Source of the DNA: JAVJSU01 sp040219275
GTDB lineage: Bacteria > Chloroflexota > Anaerolineae > Aggregatilineales > Phototrophicaceae
Reading direction: 5' to 3'
NCBI GenBank assembly: GCA_040219275.1
Contig: JAVJSU010000102.1
Span: forward strand, 1 to 64,000
DNA: 64,000 nt
The translations under genes were made by a program, and so were the position numbers. The notes under the pieces are model-generated. The model saw nothing but the letters and a program-made list of their open reading frames with translations. It ran no database searches and was not told the DNA's origin. Below, in pieces: positions 1-6,792 of this stretch. Every line of letters begins with the position of its first letter. The first letter of the stretch is position 1.

Positions 1-178
1 CAAAGACCTCAACCTGCTTAAGGAATTGATGGAAGACGGAACAATCATCCCTGTGATTGACCGTTGCTACCCCCTTGAGCAAATCACTGAAGCACATCGC
101 TATGTCGAGACGGGACGCAAAAAGGGCAATGTCGTCATCGCTATAACGCCTGAAGACACCCGGATAAAGGTCAGCTAA
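1..178 (+). CDS. Zinc-type alcohol dehydrogenase / quinone oxidoreductase (MDR superfamily), C-terminal part
   Basis: The reading frame is open from base 2 to a TAA at 176-178; the N-terminal part lies outside the window. The 58 visible residues include IPVIDRCYPLEQITEAHRY and TGRKKGNVVI, the usual end of medium-chain dehydrogenases where the substrate domain closes. The same stretch is found, almost unchanged, at the end of the complete dehydrogenase at 9914-10921 (IDRCYPLEQIAEAHQY, TGRKKGSVVI), so the two genes are paralogues. It probably acts in the cytoplasm as an NAD(P)H-dependent oxidoreductase. Substrate cannot be told from the sequence. Confidence 0.85.
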   Translation, partial: KDLNLLKELMEDGTIIPVIDRCYPLEQITEAHRYVETGRKKGNVVIAITPEDTRIKVS

Positions 179-180
179 CG

Positions 181-357
181 ATGAACAAAACACGTACTGT
201 CCGTATAGCAGCAGGACTGGCATTATGTTTGAAGTCAGACCGAAATGGACAAAAAAGAGAGGTTTTCTCGTCCTGCAAGACGAGCATTATGCTAGTAGGA
301 CATCACAGACACTCAATCACCCACTCGCCAAAATATCACGAATGGTTTCAGCGATAA
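181..357 (+). pseudogene. Decayed copy of a small glycine-rich membrane protein gene
   Basis: An ATG two bases after the dehydrogenase stop opens a frame that begins MNKTRTVRIAAGLAL. This resembles the start of the intact 49-residue protein at 10918-11067 (MNRIRVSRMVTGLSLG), which sits in the same place behind the paralogous dehydrogenase. After about 15 residues the likeness ends and the frame runs on with polar, unrelated residues into the 3' end of the SCO gene on the other strand. I read it as a truncated relic; any product would lack the glycine-rich segment. Confidence 0.5.
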
Positions 358-1030
358 TGGCGGGTTCGGTACCATAGGCGAAGATACGAGATAAGCGCCC
401 TTCAGTATCCAGCAGATAAATACTGGCAGTATGATCGACAGTGTAGAAGCCGTTGTCATCGGGCGGATTAAGGTTGTAGTAGAGGTTATATTCTGGTGCG
501 ATGCGGTTGAGGGTTGCCTCGTCGCCGCTTAAGCCGATCATATAACTTTGCATATCGCGGCGTGCAAAATAATCAGCCATGACCGCTGGCGCATCACGTT
601 CGCCATCCACGCTGATATACACAAACGCAACATGATCTGCTTCTGTCCCAAACATATCATGCACGTCGCGGAAATCAAGCATCGTCAACGGGCAAACATC
701 CGGGCAATGCGTATAACCGAAGAAGATCAGCGCCACCTTACCCTGCAATTCACTAATGGAAAGTGGCTCTCCAGTTTGGGCGGGGAGTGTAAAATCCGAA
801 ACCGTGCGAGGCGGGTCGATTATCCGTACCCCACCCTCGGCAGTATATACATTGGGGTCGAATGCCGGTTCATTTGTTGTCATCACACGACTGAGGATGA
901 GAAAAATCAATGCGCCGGAAAACAACATGCTGACCGTAAAAATAAAGATCAGCAGGTTGAGTGAAGGCGTTTTTTTGCCCATAGGGTTGATTTGCGGTAG
1001 GTCATTTGTGAGTTGTGTCTGTTCAGTCAT
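317..1030 (-). CDS. SCO1/SenC/PrrC family copper chaperone for cytochrome c oxidase
   Basis: The 237-residue protein has one N-terminal membrane anchor (about residues 25-47) followed by a thioredoxin-fold domain. The copper-binding residues of the SCO family are present: C109 and C113 in CPDVC and H200 in VDHTAS. Members deliver copper to the CuA centre of oxidase subunit II, or reduce its cysteines, on the outer face of the membrane. It is the last gene of the oxidase operon (tri-haem cytochrome, 2A, II, I, small membrane protein, SCO), which fits that role. Length and motifs are typical. Confidence 0.93.
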   Translation of the reverse strand: MTEQTQLTNDLPQINPMGKKTPSLNLLIFIFTVSMLFSGALIFLILSRVMTTNEPAFDPNVYTAEGGVRIIDPPRTVSDFTLPAQTGEPLSISELQGKVALIFFGYTHCPDVCPLTMLDFRDVHDMFGTEADHVAFVYISVDGERDAPAVMADYFARRDMQSYMIGLSGDEATLNRIAPEYNLYYNLNPPDDNGFYTVDHTASIYLLDTEGRLSRIFAYGTEPAIIAETIRDILASG

Positions 1031-1119
1031 CAGTCTGCTTTACGTATTCACATACAGAAGAAATATCATTTTGGTGTAGAACGCTGATAATCCATCGTTC
1101 GTCGTTATCTGTCCCCCGC

Positions 1120-1437
1120 TTATTTTGTAGGACGGTTTATGAGTCGGCGGCGTATGATAAACAGCACCCCGGTTGCCAGAAAACAGACGATACTTATGGT
1201 CATCAACAATGGCAGGGTCGATCCATAGGCATTGGGTCTACCACAGGTGAAATCCCACAAAATATCGGGGATGCTGGTCAAGGTTTGCAGGTCTTTGATA
1301 TAAGTGACGCTAAACATGAGCATAAACACGCCAAAAATCCCGATAAAAACCATCACGAGTAACAGCATGAAGGCATTATACGATAACGGAGGTCGGAAGT
1401 CTGTGGATTGATCATGCGAGTTATGGCTTGTCATCAA
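1120..1437 (-). CDS. Small two-helix membrane protein in the oxidase operon
   Basis: The 105-residue protein has a polar, His-containing start, a hydrophobic helix near residues 22-46, a short loop with a lone Cys, and a second helix near 73-93 ending in an Arg-rich tail. I do not recognise the family. It lies between oxidase subunit I and SCO on the same strand, so it may be an accessory oxidase subunit or assembly factor. That role is inferred from position only. Confidence 0.6.
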   Translation of the reverse strand: MMTSHNSHDQSTDFRPPLSYNAFMLLLVMVFIGIFGVFMLMFSVTYIKDLQTLTSIPDILWDFTCGRPNAYGSTLPLLMTISIVCFLATGVLFIIRRRLINRPTK

Positions 1438-1538
1438 GCATTTCTTTCGTCTATAGGTTAGAAATGGTGCGGAATATTTGGATAAAAGGATGACCTAGCA
1501 GGTCATCCCTACAAAATATCCCAGGATCGTGGAATAAC

Positions 1539-3251
1539 TTATGGTTGCAAGCCAGATGAGTCGCCGATGGAATAAAAGCCATTCTGGAGGTCAATCGCGC
1601 TCAGGAGCACCGGTCCCCACATAATCAGGTTGCTAAAGATCATAATCGCGATCCACAAACGCCAATTTTCCAGCCATGACGGGATAAATTCATCCGTCGG
1701 TGCGCTGGTATCTACAGGCACTTCCTGTCCGGATTCAACTTTCTTTTCGCTGAAGAACATCGTGCCGACGATAACGGTGTAGAGAGCAATCACACTCAGG
1801 AGTAGGAGCACACCCGCGATTGCGGAAAGGTTCAACCAGGGTTCCGCCGCCGGTGGGGTATAAGCACCTATCGCCGCGAGGTCGGAGCGCCGCACCGCAC
1901 CCTCAATGCCGGCACGTCCCATCGAACCGCCAAAGATCAGCATACCGACGAACCATAAATAGGCTTGCGCGAGCGCGAGTTTGGGCATGAAGAGTTTACG
2001 TCCAGTGAGCATCGGCAAAATCCAGTACAGGATGCCCATGTAGGTCATGAAGACCGCACCGCCGAGCGTGACATGAAAATGCCCGACGACCCAGGTGGTG
2101 TTATGGAGCGCGACGTTCATATTGAAGGAGGCGTTCATCAAGCCGGTTACGCCACCGAAGATGAACAACCACATCCCGCAAAATTGCGAGGCGATGACCG
2201 GATCACCCCAGGGGAGTTTCCACATCCAGTCAAGCAAGCCGGTTGCACCGCGTCTGCGTCCGGCACGTTCGATGGTAGCGGCGATATTGAACATGGTCAG
2301 GAAGCTGGGCATTGCCACCACAAAGGTCAGGATGGCGTGCATGAGTTTGGCGGATTCACTGATGCCGGGATCAACGAATAAGTGATGCACACCAATCGGG
2401 ATGGAAAAGATCATCAGCATGACGAAGGCAACACGCGCCAATGGATCACTAAAGAGGCGTACATTCAACTGGCGAGGAAGCATGGTGTACCATGAGACAT
2501 ACGCCGGAATTAGCCAGAAATAAACGAGAGGATGCCCGAAAAACCAGAATAAGATGCGCGAGACCTGCACATCGGTGGTATCAATGATGCCAAGCGACAT
2601 GGGCAAAAGCATGGTCAATACTTCAATCGCCACGCCGAGCGATGCCGTGAACCACATGGCGAAATTGCAAAGCAGAGCGAAAGTGGCGAGTGGAACCGCT
2701 TTACCGGGGTTGTCTTTGCGCCAATCGAAATAAGTGAGGAAGACCACGCCGAGACCAATCCATGTGCCGACAATCACCAACGTTAACCCTAAATAGAATG
2801 TCCAATGTGCCAGCATCGGTGCATAAAAGGTAAAGAGCACGCTGGCTTCACCGGCGATGATCGCACCTGCCGCGAGAACAATACCCACGAACATCATCCA
2901 GAAGGCAAACCAGACTGCCTGCATATATTTGAGTGGGCGTTGCAAGGAGCGTTGCACCACAAAATAGCTCACGCCCATGATGAAGAAGGTAGTAAAAACG
3001 AGCGCATTGAGCACACCGTGCGCGGTCAGGGCTTGATAATAATACGAGAAGACGGGTATCTCCCAATGTAACGCGGGGGCGCGGCTAAATGCCTGAAAAG
3101 GACCGAGCAAGACGCCGATGGATAGCGCCGCCATCGCGACAAAAATATGCGCGCCAACAAGCATTCGTTCTCCCTGTAGCAACACCAGAGATGGGAACTT
3201 GAGCAGAGGGGCGCTCTCTTGAACGGTGGGTGGATTTTGTACGGATTGCAT
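1539..3251 (-). CDS. Cytochrome c oxidase subunit I, ba3-type (haem-copper oxidase family B)
   Basis: This is the catalytic subunit that reduces oxygen to water and pumps protons in the cytoplasmic membrane. The 570 residues hold about 13 membrane helices. Expected metal ligands are visible: H78 (HGVLNALVF) and H393 for the low-spin haem, H391 for the active-site haem, and H240, H289 and H290 for CuB. Y244 in HPLVYFWLIPAY is the tyrosine cross-linked to the CuB histidine. The HPLVYFW and VHHLFVDPG forms, and the absence of the family A glutamate motif, place it with Thermus-type ba3 oxidases. It follows subunit II in the operon. Confidence 0.95.
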   Translation of the reverse strand: MQSVQNPPTVQESAPLLKFPSLVLLQGERMLVGAHIFVAMAALSIGVLLGPFQAFSRAPALHWEIPVFSYYYQALTAHGVLNALVFTTFFIMGVSYFVVQRSLQRPLKYMQAVWFAFWMMFVGIVLAAGAIIAGEASVLFTFYAPMLAHWTFYLGLTLVIVGTWIGLGVVFLTYFDWRKDNPGKAVPLATFALLCNFAMWFTASLGVAIEVLTMLLPMSLGIIDTTDVQVSRILFWFFGHPLVYFWLIPAYVSWYTMLPRQLNVRLFSDPLARVAFVMLMIFSIPIGVHHLFVDPGISESAKLMHAILTFVVAMPSFLTMFNIAATIERAGRRRGATGLLDWMWKLPWGDPVIASQFCGMWLFIFGGVTGLMNASFNMNVALHNTTWVVGHFHVTLGGAVFMTYMGILYWILPMLTGRKLFMPKLALAQAYLWFVGMLIFGGSMGRAGIEGAVRRSDLAAIGAYTPPAAEPWLNLSAIAGVLLLLSVIALYTVIVGTMFFSEKKVESGQEVPVDTSAPTDEFIPSWLENWRLWIAIMIFSNLIMWGPVLLSAIDLQNGFYSIGDSSGLQP

Positions 3252-3318
3252 ACCTTACTCCGAAATAGTTGTTAGTCGTCAGTAAACAGTTTTCAGTAAA
3301 TCGTGCCCGGATTGCCGT

Positions 3319-3816
3319 TTAATCAGCGGTTTGGGCAAGGCTATCGGTATCTTCAACGATGAGCACACCGTGCATGGCATGGTGGAACTGACCACAATAT
3401 TCATGGCAGATATAGCGAAACTCACCAGGCTCATTAAAGGTCATCCGCGCTTGCGCCACATGACCGGGGACGAGTTCAAAATTGACGTTATGGCGCTCGA
3501 TGATGAAACCGTGCGTAATATCCCGGCTGGTCACATGGAAGGTGACTTCTGCGCCAACCGGTATCCGAATCTCTGCCGGATTAAACGACCACTTTTGCGC
3601 TAACATCACGACGTTATATTCGCCATTGCCCATATCAAACACACCGGGGTTGGCGAACATCGTATTTTGCAACTCGTTGGGGTTAATGATCTCGCCTTTA
3701 TCCGGTACGCGTACCCCGAAGACCACCGCACCCGCGATCAGCGCCGCCATAAACACGCCCAAAACAGCGGCAACACCAATCATCCAATAGCGTTCGTATT
3801 CATGAACATGCAACAT
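3319..3816 (-). CDS. Cytochrome c oxidase subunit II, ba3-type, with CuA site
   Basis: This 165-residue protein has a single N-terminal helix (about residues 10-35) and a cupredoxin domain outside the membrane. The CuA ligands are all present: H102 (THGF), C137, E139, C141, H145 and M148 in CHEYCGQFHHAMHG. It takes electrons from the cytochrome c donor, here probably the tri-haem lipoprotein of the same operon, and passes them to subunit I. The short form with one helix is usual for family B oxidases. It begins 2 bp after the 2A subunit gene ends. Confidence 0.95.
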   Translation of the reverse strand: MLHVHEYERYWMIGVAAVLGVFMAALIAGAVVFGVRVPDKGEIINPNELQNTMFANPGVFDMGNGEYNVVMLAQKWSFNPAEIRIPVGAEVTFHVTSRDITHGFIIERHNVNFELVPGHVAQARMTFNEPGEFRYICHEYCGQFHHAMHGVLIVEDTDSLAQTAD

Positions 3817-3819
3817 ACG

Positions 3820-4065
3820 TCACGACCCTCTCAGTACGAAAATTTCAAACCATGAAATCATGTAATAGCCAAAGTAAAAAATAAGCACCAGAAAGACGAA
3901 CGCTAATGCGCCACGCGGATCAATGCGAACGCCGCCATCGTCTTCTTTGTTGGTTTCAATCGTCTCGCCCGTTGTTTCAGTTGTCTCAATGGACGGGTTT
4001 TCTTCCACCTGCTTTCCCGCCTCCGATGCGAGATTGTCTTGGGTATCGTCGGTCATATCAGTCAT
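3820..4065 (-). CDS. Cytochrome c oxidase subunit 2A-like protein
   Basis: The 81-residue product has an acidic, Thr/Glu-rich N-terminal half and one C-terminal helix in RGALAFVFLVLIFYFGYYM, then a short WFEIFVLRG tail. That layout matches the subunit 2A family found with ba3-type oxidases, where one helix supplies the part missing from the short subunit II. The start at 4065 is chosen because an AGGGAAAAAGGA stretch precedes it. A start at 4170 would add an Arg/Ser-rich extension coded by a 12-bp tandem repeat (4139-4168) and overlap the upstream gene. The 2A assignment rests on position and pattern. Confidence 0.75.
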   Translation of the reverse strand: MTDMTDDTQDNLASEAGKQVEENPSIETTETTGETIETNKEDDGGVRIDPRGALAFVFLVLIFYFGYYMISWFEIFVLRGS

Positions 4066-4166
4066 AAAATCGCATCCTTTTTCCCTGCGTGATACTTTAC
4101 TTTTTGTTAAAAATAATGCTCTGCAATCGTGTTGATTTCGGCTGGCGCTTCGGCTGGCGCTTCGGC

Positions 4167-5588
4167 TCATTCCTCCAATGTCAGCAGGTAGGCGATGATG
4201 TCGTAGATGTCTTCCTGTGTATACAGATCGCTATAATTCTGCGGCATCAAACTTGCGGGATAGGCGGGTTCGCCTTCGACAAGGTAAGCGTTCGGATTGG
4301 CGATGGATTGCCAGAGATAAAGAATGCCCGGCTGACCTTCAACGCGGGTTTCCGCACGGGTGGGGATGCCGAGTAGACCGGGACCGATCAGGCGGTCTTC
4401 GGAATTGGCAAGGTGGCAATTGGAGCAGGCAAAACCGGACGCGTTCATCTCGTTGAACAGCGTTTCGCCATGCGTTGAATCTGCCACGAGAACCGAGTCA
4501 ATGATGCTTTGTTCTGCGGATGTTAAGCCGGTTTCGGGGTCTACTGTCGCATCAAGGGTCATTAAATAAGCAACTATATTCGCCAGATCAAGGAAGCTGT
4601 TCTGCTCCACATAGGTGGTATAGAGATCAGCGTGAGTTTCGCTATTCAGGAGGGCATTATAGACGGCGACATCGGGCGGTATATTGGGGTTGGCTTCAAT
4701 GATGGTAGCGGCAGAGCCGAGTAAGCCGGGTCCCTCTGCGCCGGGGTCGCTACTGTCTGAGGCGTGACAATCCGAACAGGCAGTCGTATCTACAAGGGAC
4801 GCATTGAAGGCAGTTTCACCGAATGCGGCATTACCAACCCCAAGCAAACGTTGCTGACGAACATCTTCCGCGCTGTATTCGACAGATTCGGTTGGCACAG
4901 CGGTCACATCCTCCGCTGTAGGCGCTTCTGTGGCAACCACTTCGAGCGTGGGTGCGGGGGTGGCTGTAACGACAACAATGACGGTGACGGCAACTTCTGC
5001 GGACGTTTGTTGCTCCGCGCTGGTTGTAACTTCGGCGGGTGCTTGGGCAACCGCTGGCGCATCACTGAGCGTCATCAGATAGGCGATGATGTCATAAATC
5101 TGATCATCCGCATAAATTTCTGCATAGTTTTGAGGCATCAAGCCGGTTGGATAGGCAGGATCACCCTCAACGATATAATCATTGGGATGGAGGATGGAAT
5201 TATAGAGGTAACGTTGCGCGACCTCCCCATCCACACGGGTTTCTGCCCTTAGCGGCACGTTATATAAGCCGGGACCAATCAGGCGATTTTCTGTATCTGC
5301 GCTATGGCAACCAGAGCAGGCGAAACCTGTACTATTCACCTCATTATATAATGTTTGTCCATTAGCAGGGTTCGCGTCTGCAACAAATCTAATGATTTCG
5401 TCAGCGGAATCATCAACCACAATCGGCGCGGATTCTGCCGTAGCATCCGTTTCAGTTGGTTCCGTTGCTGTGTCGCTCACGACAGTTGCAGTTGGGCGCG
5501 GTGCGGGTGTGGAATCAGGTAAATTGCGCCCGCACGAAGCGAGTACAAATACCAGAGCCACGACAGAAAAGTATCTGAAGAGCGTCAT
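4167..5588 (-). CDS. Tri-haem cytochrome c lipoprotein, first gene of the oxidase operon
   Basis: A signal peptide ending in VLASC (residues 15-19) predicts a lipid-anchored extracytoplasmic protein of 473 residues. Three cytochrome c domains carry CSGCH (91-95), CSDCH (271-275) and CSNCH (388-392), joined by Pro/Thr/Glu-rich linkers (about 20-65 and 180-240). Domains 1 and 3 are close copies and both have the distal haem ligand in LMPQNY (M151, M448). The middle domain has no Met at that place. It is probably the direct electron donor to the CuA subunit of the oxidase encoded downstream. The stop codon lies just before a short 12-bp tandem repeat. Confidence 0.9.
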   Translation of the reverse strand: MTLFRYFSVVALVFVLASCGRNLPDSTPAPRPTATVVSDTATEPTETDATAESAPIVVDDSADEIIRFVADANPANGQTLYNEVNSTGFACSGCHSADTENRLIGPGLYNVPLRAETRVDGEVAQRYLYNSILHPNDYIVEGDPAYPTGLMPQNYAEIYADDQIYDIIAYLMTLSDAPAVAQAPAEVTTSAEQQTSAEVAVTVIVVVTATPAPTLEVVATEAPTAEDVTAVPTESVEYSAEDVRQQRLLGVGNAAFGETAFNASLVDTTACSDCHASDSSDPGAEGPGLLGSAATIIEANPNIPPDVAVYNALLNSETHADLYTTYVEQNSFLDLANIVAYLMTLDATVDPETGLTSAEQSIIDSVLVADSTHGETLFNEMNASGFACSNCHLANSEDRLIGPGLLGIPTRAETRVEGQPGILYLWQSIANPNAYLVEGEPAYPASLMPQNYSDLYTQEDIYDIIAYLLTLEE

Positions 5589-6054
5589 CTATAGTCCCCT
5601 TGTGTTACAAATGTGCCAATCCTGAAAACGATGTCAGATGAACCGTATTGCGTATTAAACTATTATTTTTGCACACTAATTTCATAAATGTGCCAGAGAG
5701 TGTAATGGGTCATTGGATATTGATGACATATGTCACAAAAAATCATTATTGGTTAAATGATATTGTTTGGGTGAAAGAGCACCGTAGCGTCCTTTGTATT
5801 GTAATTACCAATGAAATAGAGTCATAAATTGTTTCCGACTATGCAGTGATCTGCCTCCGTAGTTACTAGAAATAGCCCCCACCAATGATCCAACACAACC
5901 TCACCACCACCCTGATTAACGACAACGCCACCCTCATGGTGTTTGATTTAAGCTAGTCATAACTATGATGACTTCTGAAAACGTTAATTCCTCCTTAAAT
6001 AACTACAAACCAGACTAAAATCAACAAAACGTAACCATGTAGATTAGAAAATAG
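5589..6054. promoter_or_regulatory. Divergent intergenic region between the oxidase operon and the response regulator
   Basis: This 466-bp AT-rich stretch must hold promoters for both directions. It contains the palindrome TGACATATGTCA (5724-5735) and two direct copies of AAATGTGCCA (5609-5618 and 5686-5695). A short, less AT-rich patch at 5885-5956 encodes a 23-residue open frame starting MIQHNLTTT; it has no visible ribosome site and may be a gene fragment. I see no convincing RNA gene. Confidence 0.5.
5720..5740. promoter_or_regulatory. Possible CRP/FNR-family binding site
   Basis: On the minus strand the site reads TGTGACATATGTCATC, close to the CRP pattern TGTGA-N6-TCACA, and its core TGACATATGTCA is a perfect 12-bp palindrome. 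It lies about 140 bp upstream of the first gene of the oxidase operon. Control by a CRP/FNR-type factor would suit a respiratory operon, but no such regulator is in the window, so this is inference. Confidence 0.35.
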
Positions 6055-6741
6055 ATGTCGCATATTCTCCTCATCGATGATGAACGTAAACTGACCGATC
6101 CACTGCGATCTTCTTTTGAACGTGCTGGATACAATGTCACCGTCGCTAATGACGGCTATGCGGGATTAAGCATGGCGATGGTGGAAAAGCCGGATGTGAT
6201 TTTGCTGGATGTGATGATGCGCGGATTAGACGGCTGGCAGGTCTGTCAGGCAATTCGCCAGCATAGCAGCACTGTGCCCATTATCATGCTAACCGCTCTC
6301 GACGATAGTACGGATCGCATCAAGAGGCTGGAACTGGGCGCAGATGATTATCTCGTCAAGCCGTTCAGCTATAAAGAGCTTGAATCCCATGTGCGGGCAA
6401 TGTTGCGCCGTGTGAAGCTCGATCAAGGCGACCATACACCCGCAAGAATAACCGTTGGCGATATTACGCTTGATCTGGAAGCCCATACGATCACCAAAAG
6501 TGGGCAAGAAATTGTTGTGCGCCAGAAAGAGTATGAGATCCCCACTTTGTTGATGAGCAATACCGGAAAAGTCATCACGCGGGGTCGCCTATTCGATGAG
6601 GTATGCGGCACGGATTGGCTGGGAGACACACGGACGCTGGATGTGCATATGAGTTGGCGACGGGGCAAACTGGAAGACGACCCGACCCATCCCGTTTATT
6701 TACAAACAGTGCGTGGTGTCGGCTGTAAGTCGTCAGCCTAA
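6055..6741 (+). CDS. OmpR/PhoB-type response regulator (orphan)
   Basis: The 228-residue protein has an N-terminal receiver domain with the phospho-accepting Asp in VILLDVMMRGLDG (about residue 52) and the conserved Lys in YLVKPF. A C-terminal winged helix follows, ending in TVRGVGCKSS as OmpR-family DNA-binding domains do. No histidine kinase gene is adjacent; the next gene, 51 bp downstream on the same strand, is a MalT-like regulator. It starts at an ATG without a good ribosome site. Targets are unknown; the oxidase operon upstream and the MalT-like gene downstream are the nearest candidates. Confidence 0.92.
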   Translation: MSHILLIDDERKLTDPLRSSFERAGYNVTVANDGYAGLSMAMVEKPDVILLDVMMRGLDGWQVCQAIRQHSSTVPIIMLTALDDSTDRIKRLELGADDYLVKPFSYKELESHVRAMLRRVKLDQGDHTPARITVGDITLDLEAHTITKSGQEIVVRQKEYEIPTLLMSNTGKVITRGRLFDEVCGTDWLGDTRTLDVHMSWRRGKLEDDPTHPVYLQTVRGVGCKSSA

Positions 6742-6792
6742 ATCGTACAAATCGTTTGTTGCCTCAGATCACCAATCCGGTAAAATACATCC

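Noticed and set aside
4066..4170. A longer Arg/Ser-rich start for oxidase subunit 2A
   Set aside because: It comes from a 12-bp tandem repeat and overlaps the upstream gene; ATG 4065 has a ribosome site.
5885..5956. A 23-residue open frame in the oxidase upstream region
   Set aside because: It has no ribosome site and no recognisable product, so it is not listed as a gene.
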